From positions 1 to 64,000 of the forward strand of contig JAUYGZ010000008.1 in the NCBI GenBank assembly GCA_030690415.1: a stretch of DNA of 64,000 nt, written 5' to 3'. This stretch comes from a bacterium. GTDB taxonomy: Bacteria > Patescibacteriota > Gracilibacteria > JAUYGZ01. Below are positions 26,702-35,490 of the stretch, piece after piece. A program made the position numbers and the translations under genes. Within the stretch, counting starts at the first letter, position 1, and each line of letters starts with the position of its first letter. The notes beneath the pieces are model-generated. The model was not told the origin of the DNA. It was given only the letters and a program-made list of their open reading frames with translations, and did no database searches.

Positions 26702-27916
26702 CTAAGCTGAGGACGCCATGCTATCAGAATATTGATCCTTGTAAATTGCATAATTTCGTGCGGCCATGATTGCCGGATTTATTGAATCTCTAATTACTCC
26801 TTCAATATGTCGAACAATGGCTTCTAATGACACTGTCTTAGGATCAAGTTCTTTTGTCAAGATGTCGAGAACATTGTCTATGACTTGCAAAAAAATTGAA
26901 GGCTGCATTGTACGATCCTTTACCAGATGCATCAATTGTGAACAATCCATGAACCTGGCGATAAAGGTAAATAGTGGAATTGTAGTTTTTTCATTTCCAC
27001 TGATCGAAAGTAGAGTCACAACCGGATCGGCTTGCATCAGATACCGATAGAGACTGTTTTTGTCTTTTTCATCAGATGTGTCAGGCGAACGATTCAAACT
27101 TTTCTCGAGCATATTTTTGATATTATATTCGAGCCATCTCTCAGCAACCTGTGGCTCCTTTTTAGCTGAGTCTCGTATACACGGAATAAACTTACCTTCT
27201 CCGCCATTAGATCGATGTTCTACAATCAATGCCGAATTAATGTAAAGGAGATTAAGCCTCTTGAGTAAGGGATTCAGGATATTATTTTCTGGAGAATTGA
27301 TATTCCTTAAAATTTGGTCAATTTTCGCCTTACTCAATTTTTTTCTATTATAAAAGCGGGGCGGAGTGACGTTTTCAAAGAGCAATGCGCAGGCATATCG
27401 AAACACAATGCGTATGACTTCAGGGTTCGGATCAAGTCTTAGTGCAGAAATCACCTCGACGTGGTACTCCAAAAAATAATCTCCCAGGCTCACACCAAAT
27501 TTTTTTTTGATAGGCATGAGACGAGCTCCATGAGGAAATTCCTCCTTTGAATGCATTACCAAATCATCCAAGTCTTCACATTTGAGTGCTTCTAACTTCA
27601 GTTTGTACTGATATTCTATTTCTCCTTCTGCGTCCTTTGTTCCAGTATCCCCAAGCAAGATGATCGCAATCCTATTCCCTGTTTCCTGAGCAATTCTTGT
27701 AATTTCCTGCTCTATTGTCTCTTTGAGCAGCGGATCGACGTTAATCAGATTGAACGCGGGGAGGGCATCAGAGGAGTCTAAAGGGGATTTCGGTGACTGT
27801 GGAGCAGGTCGCTCTTCATGAAAAAACCTATTTATCACGTTTCCATCTGTGATGGGAACAATTCGCTCTTCGCTCTCGCCTGTGGATGGGCCAGAATTCT
27901 GCATTGTCACTGACAT
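26702..27916 (-). CDS. Hypothetical helical protein
   Basis: 404 residues with a disordered acidic head of about 45 residues, then an alpha-helical body containing one hydrophobic strand (RIAIILLGDTG). No known motif. It begins 8 bp after the upstream gene's stop codon, so the two are co-transcribed. A second in-frame ATG at 27904 could be the true start. Function not recognised; probably lineage-specific. Confidence 0.6.
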   Translation of the reverse strand: MSVTMQNSGPSTGESEERIVPITDGNVINRFFHEERPAPQSPKSPLDSSDALPAFNLINVDPLLKETIEQEITRIAQETGNRIAIILLGDTGTKDAEGEIEYQYKLKLEALKCEDLDDLVMHSKEEFPHGARLMPIKKKFGVSLGDYFLEYHVEVISALRLDPNPEVIRIVFRYACALLFENVTPPRFYNRKKLSKAKIDQILRNINSPENNILNPLLKRLNLLYINSALIVEHRSNGGEGKFIPCIRDSAKKEPQVAERWLEYNIKNMLEKSLNRSPDTSDEKDKNSLYRYLMQADPVVTLLSISGNEKTTIPLFTFIARFMDCSQLMHLVKDRTMQPSIFLQVIDNVLDILTKELDPKTVSLEAIVRHIEGVIRDSINPAIMAARNYAIYKDQYSDSMASSA

Positions 27917-27924
27917 AAAAGGTA

Positions 27925-29076
27925 TTATGATATGTATTCTTCTAACGATATAATACCACCATGCGCAAGTTTTAGAAGGGAATAGAGTATGGGGTCACGC
28001 TGATTTTTTATGTTATGTGCAATATTACTCAAAAACTTAGGGGATAATGACCAATCGCTTTGTCCCTGTAAAATAGCTTTATACTTCACTTTAGCGGGCG
28101 GGCACCTTCTGTTGCTCTCAAGTGTCATTTGAATTGACTCTATGAGTGGCTGAAGGTCAACTTTACTTTTTTTCAGATTTGACTTTCGATATGCTCGGCC
28201 AATTATGCTGCTAACAGCATTTCTCAGCATGAGCTTCAAAAAATCCTTATCTATATGCTCTCCTTTTCCTGGTTTTTTCTGCAAACTCAGTGCATAAGCA
28301 TAATTGATGTACTCTGTCATAAGTGAACGGATAAGGATCCTTAACTCTTTTCCCTGAAAATCTACACAGACTCGAGTTCGATCGATCATTTCTGGATCCA
28401 GCAGAAGAAGATAATAATAAATAGCTTCCTTTTTATCGCCTCCGACTGAATTGTCCAACGCAGCGAAAAATATGGGATCCAGTAATTCTGCAGATGGTAT
28501 ACGATAAATATCCTCCTCTCTCCTCGTATCATCGCTCACCTGCCTTCTCATAAACGTTTCGCATTTTTCCCTTTCGTATCTGTCCTCAAGTATCTGATAT
28601 CTCGTTCTGATGCAAAAAGGGTCTTTGCTATTTGCTCGTTCTTCAATTTTTTCTACATCGTGGTCGTTGAGTTCTTTTGCATTTCTGAATTCAAGATTCA
28701 AGATATCGAGAGCAGCGCCGATCGCCCCATCGTATCCCTGCACATTCTCTTCAAAACCTCCTTTCTCCAGACAGTTTCTGATAAGATTACGGAAAAAGAA
28801 TTCGACGCGCGTGCATTCACCTTTCTTGAAAGGATTCTCAAGACTGATGATTTCCTGACAATCAGCAATCGCTTTTCTCGTGTTAGAAATCAGATCATGG
28901 GGTTCCCTTGAAATTACACCGTCCAAATAGAAAACTGCAGGGTCGTTTCTCACTTTCCGTGCGAGATCAGTGTAGGAAAGTCTCTTGTGTTTACCTTTTC
29001 CTCCTTTTCCTTCTTTTCCTTCTTTTCCTTCTTTCCTCGAATCCGGTGATTCTTCACTTTGAAATGGCATATTCAT
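27925..29076 (-). CDS. Hypothetical helical protein with KEG repeat head
   Basis: 383 residues. Residues 15-30 are a low-complexity KEGKEGKEGKGGKG run encoded by a short tandem repeat; the rest is helical and charged with no family I recognise. It is the first gene of the three-gene unit and has a good promoter with an overlapping palindrome (29099-29134). In-frame ATGs at 29076 and 29070 are both possible starts. The repeat head could vary in length between strains. Confidence 0.6.
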   Translation of the reverse strand: MNMPFQSEESPDSRKEGKEGKEGKGGKGKHKRLSYTDLARKVRNDPAVFYLDGVISREPHDLISNTRKAIADCQEIISLENPFKKGECTRVEFFFRNLIRNCLEKGGFEENVQGYDGAIGAALDILNLEFRNAKELNDHDVEKIEERANSKDPFCIRTRYQILEDRYEREKCETFMRRQVSDDTRREEDIYRIPSAELLDPIFFAALDNSVGGDKKEAIYYYLLLLDPEMIDRTRVCVDFQGKELRILIRSLMTEYINYAYALSLQKKPGKGEHIDKDFLKLMLRNAVSSIIGRAYRKSNLKKSKVDLQPLIESIQMTLESNRRCPPAKVKYKAILQGQSDWSLSPKFLSNIAHNIKNQRDPILYSLLKLAHGGIISLEEYIS

Positions 29077-29098
29077 CCTGTGAAATAAATGGTATATA

Positions 29099-29134
29099 TT
29101 GATAGATTATTATGTCTACTTTGTCAAGACAAAG
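29099..29134 (-). promoter_or_regulatory. Promoter with operator-like palindrome
   Basis: On the minus strand, TTGACA (29127-29122), a 17-bp spacer and TATCAA (29104-29099). The -35 box lies inside a near-perfect palindrome, CTTTGTC-AA-GACAAAG (29119-29134). A repressor bound there would block the three-gene unit downstream. Confidence 0.55.
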
Positions 29135-29209
29135 AGGAGTAACCGATTCTATAATCTTATTTCAATAAAAACCCCATCTTCAGGATCCTTATATTCTTTC
29201 AGGCTATAA

Positions 29210-30151
29210 TTATGCTCTCTCCGGTTTCGGCAACTTTGCCTTCTCCGTAAAAACCTCGATGGGAAATGGAATGATGATATTTTCTTTATCGAATGCTTCT
29301 TTCACAGCCTGAATCCGCTCTGAGCGGACATTGACCCAGCTCTTTGACTTGTCCTGGGGATCCATCCAGAATCTCACATTGAGGTTGATGAATGAATCAC
29401 CGACCTCCTGCAGTATCACCTGTGGTTTCGGCTTGAGAAGAATAGAGGATTCCACCTTCAAGACTCTTAAAATGATTTCTTTTGCCTTGGTAATGTCGGA
29501 TTCAAAACTGATTCTCATCGTAAAGGTGATTCGACGCGAACGGTGCGCGGTATAGTTCGTTATCTGTTTCACCAGGAGGTCCGCATTGGGGATAATTATT
29601 TCCGTTCCATCAATTCCCTTCAGAATGGTTGTTCGCGTTTGGATTTCCTTGATCTTCCCTCGAGTTCCATTGGTGCCAATTTGAATGAAATCTCCGATAT
29701 GGATGCGGTTTTGGATGACAATAACGGCTCCCGCGATCAGATTAGACAGCAAGTCCTTGAACGCGAAAGAAATCCCAAGACCGAAAAATCCAATCACCTG
29801 AATGAAATCCAGCTTAAATACAAACTGAACAGCGACAGCTATTCCCACGAAGAGTGATCCCACCACCGAAAAGCGCTGGATAAGGATGACCATGTCCGGA
29901 TACAGACTCTCACCCTTCGCATGTCTTAGCCCTCGGATTACTCTACGGGCCAGTAATTTCCCAATCAGATAAAAGACTCCTATGATCAGGATAGAGAGCA
30001 ACACATTTTTGAAGATGTCCAGCGAGCTCAGGAGCGTATCGAGAAACACGCTCGTGCTTTCGCTCGCTTTTTCGGCGGCACTGGTGCCGGCCTGACCCAC
30101 CGCGGTCGTAAATTGTGCTAGGAGATTTTCCTTCATAATGCTCAGTAACAT
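29210..30151 (-). CDS. MscS-family mechanosensitive channel
   Basis: 313 residues with three predicted transmembrane segments (about 47-65, 88-112, 118-140) and the MscS beta domain: the pore-helix region GFFGLGISFAFKDLLSNLIA, then GDFIQI, and IPNADLL. The C-terminal alpha/beta domain follows. It would release solutes during hypo-osmotic shock. The length is typical of small MscS channels. ATG 30151 and ATG 30136 are both possible starts; neither has a ribosome site. The upstream neighbour is divergent. Confidence 0.87.
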   Translation of the reverse strand: MLLSIMKENLLAQFTTAVGQAGTSAAEKASESTSVFLDTLLSSLDIFKNVLLSILIIGVFYLIGKLLARRVIRGLRHAKGESLYPDMVILIQRFSVVGSLFVGIAVAVQFVFKLDFIQVIGFFGLGISFAFKDLLSNLIAGAVIVIQNRIHIGDFIQIGTNGTRGKIKEIQTRTTILKGIDGTEIIIPNADLLVKQITNYTAHRSRRITFTMRISFESDITKAKEIILRVLKVESSILLKPKPQVILQEVGDSFINLNVRFWMDPQDKSKSWVNVRSERIQAVKEAFDKENIIIPFPIEVFTEKAKLPKPERA

Positions 30152-30214
30152 CCCATAATTGTACCTTATTTTGAGTGTTTTATCAAGAATTGGACACCTC
30201 GCTCCGGAGGACTT

Positions 30215-30244
30215 ATGCTGTCATTATCATCATTTCTTCCATGA
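30215..30244 (+). CDS. Possible 9-codon leader peptide coupled to the SLH gene
   Basis: ATG 30215 follows a strong CCGGAGGAC. The frame encodes MLSLSSFLP and stops at TGA 30242-30244, which overlaps the next gene's ATG as ATGA. The SLH gene has no ribosome site of its own, so ribosomes may reach it by termination-reinitiation from this leader. Confidence 0.35.
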   Translation: MLSLSSFLP

Positions 30245-31629
30245 AACGGATTTCCTTTGTTTTCGCCTTTCTCCTCATTTTCTTGAGGATTGCTGTCGCT
30301 CAGGCCGCATTGTACTCAGACCCTGAATCTGAACTTCTTTTTGAGTTTCCCGATGGCTATGCCGTGCAGGATGAGAGCACAGGGGGAGAAATAGTATGGC
30401 CTGCCGCCCTTCACCTCATTCGTTCCTTTGATGTGGGACAGGGGGTTTTTGAGGTCGGATTTCTAAGTACTACGGCTTCGAAGGCCCTTGAGGAGCTGCA
30501 ACTTCGTGAAATCAGCACGACTCAGCTCGTCAATCGGGAGGTCTTGGGAAAAACTGCCGTTGAACTGATTGGTGCAGACTTTACCAGTGGTGACCCCAGA
30601 CGTGCCCTCGTCCTGGGGCTGGACACTGAAACCCTTGTCATCATTTATACCGGTCATGAGGAGCTGGAGTACGAAGCTTTCGTACGAGGTCTTAGACTTT
30701 CCGGTGGATTTATCGATGTCGCAGGTATATCACTTCAGAAGGAAATTGAAGATGTCACGACACGAGGCATTTTTCAGGGATATCAGAGTCCTGAAAGCAA
30801 TGTAAATGAATTTAAACCCCAACAACTCATTAATCGGGCTGAGTTTTTGAAGGTCTTGACCCTTTCCACTCCTGGCATTGACCAGCAGGTGATTGATGAT
30901 TTTTATGCCCGGACCAAACTCCCCCTGGGAGCCCTCCAGGATCTTGATCGCACAGCCTGGTTCACTCCTTATGTCGCCTATGCGTTTGCGCAAGGTTGGG
31001 TCGATGGGTATCCCGATGGAAATTTTCGTCCCGGTGATCCGGTGAATATCGCCGAAGCGGTGAAGGTCATCACCCGATCCCGTAATATCGACATCGATGC
31101 AAATCTCGAGGTGTGGTTCCAGCCCTTCCTGAATGTTTTCCTCGAGCGAAATATTCTTTACTCAGATGGAAATACGTATCAATTTACTTTTACTGATGAA
31201 TCTTTTTTGGCTCACCATTCTGCCACCCGTGCTCACGTGGCCGGCTTCCTTTCACGTCTGATCTGGCTCGATGAACACACGGAATTTCGACGTTTTGTTC
31301 GCCTCGAGTCTTCTCCAGAATTTTCTTTTTCCATGGATCCCGAGGCACTGATATATTCCCTCGGAATGGGTGAGTACGAACGAAGTACTGAGACTTATCG
31401 GATTTTTCGGGGGGATGATTATCTCGTCACGATTCATGCTTTCCTTCCAGAAGTGTGGAAAGAGATAGAAAAGGGTGGCGCAACCGACCCTTCTGATGGT
31501 CCTCTCCTCTATCTGGGAGCAAGTCATTCCCTTGCCTACGCGTTCCCGCGGCAATGCTATGGACCGCAAGCCTGTGCGCCGGATCAGTTTAAAGAGACTT
31601 TTGCGCAGAGTTTTGAAATAAAGGATTAG
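30241..31629 (+). CDS. Secreted SLH-domain protein
   Basis: 462 residues. A classic signal peptide (MKRISFVFAFLLIFLRI, cleavage after AVAQA) is followed by a 130-residue beta-rich domain, then three SLH-like repeats: GIFQGYQSP with NRAEFLKVL; GWVDGYPDGNFRPGDP; and a weaker third with SATRAHVAGF. A C-terminal domain of about 110 residues contains two cysteines near the end. It would be exported and bound to the wall. The SLH block is central rather than terminal, unlike the giant protein at 17.9-22.7 kb. Confidence 0.8.
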   Translation: MKRISFVFAFLLIFLRIAVAQAALYSDPESELLFEFPDGYAVQDESTGGEIVWPAALHLIRSFDVGQGVFEVGFLSTTASKALEELQLREISTTQLVNREVLGKTAVELIGADFTSGDPRRALVLGLDTETLVIIYTGHEELEYEAFVRGLRLSGGFIDVAGISLQKEIEDVTTRGIFQGYQSPESNVNEFKPQQLINRAEFLKVLTLSTPGIDQQVIDDFYARTKLPLGALQDLDRTAWFTPYVAYAFAQGWVDGYPDGNFRPGDPVNIAEAVKVITRSRNIDIDANLEVWFQPFLNVFLERNILYSDGNTYQFTFTDESFLAHHSATRAHVAGFLSRLIWLDEHTEFRRFVRLESSPEFSFSMDPEALIYSLGMGEYERSTETYRIFRGDDYLVTIHAFLPEVWKEIEKGGATDPSDGPLLYLGASHSLAYAFPRQCYGPQACAPDQFKETFAQSFEIKD

Positions 31630-31704
31630 GGTCACCAGTCATCTCTTGCATTAGCTATCAAATCTCTTAGTATGACTCCGTGATTTATTTAAACCTTCCT
31701 CCTC

Positions 31705-32589
31705 ATGGCTTCTCTTTATATTCTTCCCTTTGATCATCGAGGATCATTTCACAAGATGCTTTTCCCTGATTCCCCAGAGCTCAGTGATGATCAACATGCG
31801 ACGATCAAAGACTACAAGCACGTGATCTACGAGGCCATGAAGCTGGTGGGAGAGAAAAGGGGCTATGGTGATCTGGCCATTCTGGTGGATGAACAGTACG
31901 GCACTGATATTCATGCTGATTGTGAAACACAAGGCATCCGTCATCTCCTGACCACGGAGAAGTCCGGAGAAGCCGTCTTTACCTTTGAATACGAAGACTG
32001 GAAGGAGCATATTCTTCGGATCAAACCCACTTATGCTAAGGCCCTGATCCGAGTCATGATGGGTGAAGATAATTCGGTTCAGAATGCTCGACTGAAGGAG
32101 CTGGGAGATTTCTGCACGGAGCAGGGGATTGGATTTTTGATTGAACCACTTGTTCAGCCTTCAGCCGGTGACCTTGAGTCGGTAGAAGGAAACAAGGACC
32201 GCTTTGACGGGGAAATCAGACCTCGACGATTTGCCCAAGCCGTAGCCGAGATGCATGCCTCCGGTGTCACCCCGGATGTCTGGAAGATCGAAGGAACCGA
32301 GACCAAAGAGGGGATGGATATCTGTTCAGAGGCTGCTTTCAACGGAGGCAAAGAGGATGTTCAGATTGTGATCCTGGGAAGAGGCGCGACTCAGGAAAAA
32401 GTTGATCATTGGTTAGTCGCCGGTGCGAAGTCAAAAGGTGTCACCGGGTTCGCAGTGGGACGCACCATCTTTTCAGATGCGATTGAAAAGCTCCATAGGG
32501 GCGAACTTTCACGGAAGGAGGCTTCACGAGAAATCGCCAATCACTATGAGCATTGCATCGAAGTCTTTGAGAAGGCACAACTGTCTTAA
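31705..32589 (+). CDS. DUF2090 aldolase-like protein (IolC C-terminal type)
   Basis: 294 residues matching the DUF2090 TIM-barrel domain found at the C-terminus of some IolC proteins. The landmarks are LPFDHRGSF at the start, AILVDEQYG, FLIEPLV, and VWKIEGTE near residue 195, whose Lys would be the Schiff-base candidate. Family members are predicted class I aldolases related to 2-deoxy-5-keto-D-gluconate-6-phosphate aldolase. Here it stands alone, without inositol genes, so its substrate is uncertain. It lies 8 bp before the malic enzyme gene. The start follows a pyrimidine tract, CCTTCCTCCTC. Confidence 0.75.
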   Translation: MASLYILPFDHRGSFHKMLFPDSPELSDDQHATIKDYKHVIYEAMKLVGEKRGYGDLAILVDEQYGTDIHADCETQGIRHLLTTEKSGEAVFTFEYEDWKEHILRIKPTYAKALIRVMMGEDNSVQNARLKELGDFCTEQGIGFLIEPLVQPSAGDLESVEGNKDRFDGEIRPRRFAQAVAEMHASGVTPDVWKIEGTETKEGMDICSEAAFNGGKEDVQIVILGRGATQEKVDHWLVAGAKSKGVTGFAVGRTIFSDAIEKLHRGELSRKEASREIANHYEHCIEVFEKAQLS

Positions 32590-32597
32590 CCCTTACC

Positions 32598-33752
32598 ATG
32601 GACTATTACGAGGAATCGTTGAGACTTCATCGTGAGAAGAAGGGTAAGATTGAGGTCTGTTCGAAAGTCCCCCTGGAGACTCAGAATGATCTTTCGCTCT
32701 CCTACACCCCGGGTGTAGCGGAACCTTGCCGAAAGATCGCTGAAAATGCTGAGGAGGTCTATACTTACACTTCCAAGGGAAATCTGGTTGCGGTCGTCAC
32801 GGATGGATCGGCAGTCCTTGGCCTGGGAAATATCGGACCCGAAGCGGCGTTACCCGTCATGGAAGGTAAGGCTATTTTATTTAAACGATTTGCCGGAATT
32901 GATGCCTTCCCAATCTGTCTCGGCACTCAGGACACGGAGGAAATTATTCAGATTGTGAAGGCACTGGAGCCAACCTTCGGAGGCATCAATTTGGAAGATA
33001 TTTCGGCACCTCGGTGTTTTGAGATCGAAAGACGACTCAAGGAAGACATGAATATCCCCGTTTTCCATGATGATCAGCATGGGACGGCCATCGTCGTTCT
33101 GGCAGGCCTGATCAATGCCTTGAAGGTGGTGCAGAAACAATTGTCGGAAATTCGTATTGTAATTTCCGGATCAGGTGCCGCCGGTATTGCCATTTCGAAT
33201 CTGCTCAGTCTGGCTGGAGCAAATGACATCATTATCTGTGATTCTCAGGGTGCCATCTGTCCGCTGCGGCAAAACCTGAATTCCAGTAAGGAAGAAGTCT
33301 TGAAGCGAAGTAATCCCAGGGATCTCTGTGGAAGTCTTTCCGAGGTCATCGAAGGTGCTGATCTCTTTGTCGGTGTCTCAGCACCTGATGTCATGACTGC
33401 GGATGATGTTCGAAAAATGGCTGACAAATCCATCGTCTTTGCCATGAGTAATCCGAGTCCTGAGATTATGCCTGAGGAGGCAAAGAAGGGAGGGGCCTAC
33501 ATCGTCGCCACGGGGAGGAGTGATTTTCCCAATCAACTCAATAATGTGCTTGTCTTTCCCGGTATCTTCAAGGGTGCGCTCCAGGCACGGACCCAGATCA
33601 CGGACGAGATGAAGTTAGCTGCCGCTCAGGCACTGTCAGACTTGGTTCATATGCCAAATCCTGATAAGATCATTCCCCATCCCCTGGATAAGGGCATTGC
33701 TGAAGCCGTCGCTGAAGCCGTGATTCGGGTGGCGCGTAAACAGGAGTTATGA
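32598..33752 (+). CDS. NAD(P)-dependent malic enzyme
   Basis: 384 residues, the short bacterial form without a phosphotransacetylase domain. Landmarks are [10 protein letters not shown] with the catalytic Tyr, [16 protein letters not shown], the metal-site [17 protein letters not shown], and the dinucleotide-binding SGSGAAGIA. It oxidatively decarboxylates malate to pyruvate. It is followed, with a 4-bp ATGA overlap, by fumarase alpha, so together they would take fumarate to pyruvate. The coenzyme cannot be decided from sequence by eye. Confidence 0.93.
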   Translation: MDYYEESLRLHREKKGKIEVCSKVPLETQNDLSLSYTPGVAEPCRKIAENAEEVYTYTSKGNLVAVVTDGSAVLGLGNIGPEAALPVMEGKAILFKRFAGIDAFPICLGTQDTEEIIQIVKALEPTFGGINLEDISAPRCFEIERRLKEDMNIPVFHDDQHGTAIVVLAGLINALKVVQKQLSEIRIVISGSGAAGIAISNLLSLAGANDIIICDSQGAICPLRQNLNSSKEEVLKRSNPRDLCGSLSEVIEGADLFVGVSAPDVMTADDVRKMADKSIVFAMSNPSPEIMPEEAKKGGAYIVATGRSDFPNQLNNVLVFPGIFKGALQARTQITDEMKLAAAQALSDLVHMPNPDKIIPHPLDKGIAEAVAEAVIRVARKQEL

Positions 33753-34594
33753 GACTCATTCACGCTCAGGAAATTATTGATCCGGTAAAACAGATCTGCA
33801 TCTCTTCGAACTATATTCTCGACGAAGGGACTCTTCGGATCTTGAAGAGTTCTCGAAACAAAGAATCCTCCGATATGGGACGATATGTTCTCGAGGAAAT
33901 CCTTGATAATGCTGAGATTGCCTCACAAGAAAGTATGCCCCTGTGTCAGGATACCGGAGTTTCCGTCTTTTTTGTGAAATGGGGTCAGGAGTGCGTCCTG
34001 GAGGGTATGTCGCTGCAGGAGGTTTTGAATGAGGCTGTCCGTCAGGCCTATCAGGAGGGATTTCTTCGGAAGTCTTTGCTCCGTGACCCCATTTTTGATC
34101 GGTCGAACACCGGTGACAATACTCCGGCCCTCATCCATTTGGAGCAGGTCTCAGGGGATAAGGTTGAAATCACTTTTCTCGCCAAGGGTTCGGGTGCGGA
34201 TAACTGCAGCCAGCTGACCATGCTGAAGCCATCTGACGGACTGGAAGGGGTCAAAGGCTTCATTTTGAAGGTTTGTCGAGAAGCGGGAGCCAGCTCTTGT
34301 CCGCCCTGGATACTGGGAATAGGGATTGGTGGAACTTTTGACACCGTCGCGGGGCTGGCGAAAAAAGCGATTGTCCGAGATATCGGAGTGCCTCATAAAG
34401 ACCCGAACTATGCGAAGCTGGAGGAAGAAATCCTCGATGAGGTCAATCTGCTTGGTGTTGGCCCCCAAGGGCTGGGAGGGAATATTTCCGCGCTCGCCGT
34501 CCTCATCGAGGCCAAGCCCTGCCATGCCTCTTCACTTCCTGTCGCGGTGAATATTCAGTGCCACAGCAATCGGAAGGGGATGGTGGTGATCTAA
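33749..34594 (+). CDS. Class I fumarate hydratase, alpha subunit
   Basis: 281 residues, the usual length for the alpha subunit of two-subunit class I fumarases (also tartrate dehydratases). Cysteines in PLCQDTGV, DNCSQLTML and SSCPPW are the expected 4Fe-4S ligands. It hydrates fumarate to malate with the beta subunit, which is not adjacent but at 45242-45790. The start codon overlaps the malic enzyme stop. The gene converges with ilvE with a 4-bp overlap of the 3' ends. Confidence 0.88.
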   Translation: MRLIHAQEIIDPVKQICISSNYILDEGTLRILKSSRNKESSDMGRYVLEEILDNAEIASQESMPLCQDTGVSVFFVKWGQECVLEGMSLQEVLNEAVRQAYQEGFLRKSLLRDPIFDRSNTGDNTPALIHLEQVSGDKVEITFLAKGSGADNCSQLTMLKPSDGLEGVKGFILKVCREAGASSCPPWILGIGIGGTFDTVAGLAKKAIVRDIGVPHKDPNYAKLEEEILDEVNLLGVGPQGLGGNISALAVLIEAKPCHASSLPVAVNIQCHSNRKGMVVI

Positions 34595-35487
34595 ATCCGG
34601 CTCAAATACCTCTCATACTTCTTGTTTTTCCCTTTCACAACATCCATGTAGGCCTGTTGAATTGTTGTAGTAACCGGACCCATTTTGCCATTTCCAATTT
34701 TTTTTCCATTGATGGATCCAATGGCGGTCACTTCTGCGGCGGTTCCGGTGAAGAAGGCCTCGTCGCCTTTCAGGACATCGGTAGGTTTTAGGGTTTTTTC
34801 AAGAACCTTGAGTCCATGATCAGCAGCCAGCTGAAATATGGTATCCCTGGTAATGCCGGCCAGGATCGTGCCCAGCTTTGGGGTGTAGAGAACGCCCTTT
34901 TTGACCATAAAAAAATTCTCTCCCGGTCCCTCGGCAATATTGCCTTTGAAATCGAGCAAAAGCGCCTCGTCAAAGCCTGGGTCCAGACTCAACACCGCCA
35001 TAATACTATTCGTATAGTGTCCTGAAATCTTAGCATCGGTGACGCTGGATTTAGGGTGAATTCGGACGATATCACTGATTTGAACCCGGATAGGACGGTC
35101 GTCCAGATACTTTCCCCAGGGCCAGCATGCAATGACCATCTCCACGGGTGCACCAATAGGATTCAGCCCCATCTTGCCGTAACCATAGTAGATGATGGGT
35201 CGGATATAGCCCTGCTTCAGCTTATTTCGACGGACTGTTTCGAGGGTGGCCATATTGATCTCCGCTTCTGAGTAAGGGACATTCATTCCCATGGTTTTGG
35301 CGGAATAGAGAAGCCTCTTCGTGTGATCTTTCAAACGGAAGATCGCAGGACCTTGTGGTGTTTTGTAAACCCGGGTCCCCTCAAAAACTGCTGAACCATA
35401 GTGCAGCCCGTGCGTGAGGACGTGAGTTTGTGCCTTCTCCCAGGGAAGAAGCTTGCCGTTCATCCAGATCAGGTCAGTGGTTTCCAT
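34591..35487 (-). CDS. ilvE: Branched-chain amino acid aminotransferase
   Basis: 298 residues, a fold-type IV PLP aminotransferase. It starts with IWMNGKLLPWEKA and continues with THGLHYGSAVFEG; the PLP lysine is in DAKISGHYTNS near residue 160, and EGPGENFF and GITRDTI follow. It interconverts Leu, Ile and Val with their keto acids. It lies 3 bp downstream of leuS on the same strand, so the two may be co-transcribed, linking leucine supply and charging. Confidence 0.9.
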   Translation of the reverse strand: METTDLIWMNGKLLPWEKAQTHVLTHGLHYGSAVFEGTRVYKTPQGPAIFRLKDHTKRLLYSAKTMGMNVPYSEAEINMATLETVRRNKLKQGYIRPIIYYGYGKMGLNPIGAPVEMVIACWPWGKYLDDRPIRVQISDIVRIHPKSSVTDAKISGHYTNSIMAVLSLDPGFDEALLLDFKGNIAEGPGENFFMVKKGVLYTPKLGTILAGITRDTIFQLAADHGLKVLEKTLKPTDVLKGDEAFFTGTAAEVTAIGSINGKKIGNGKMGPVTTTIQQAYMDVVKGKNKKYERYLSRI

Positions 35488-35490
35488 GGT

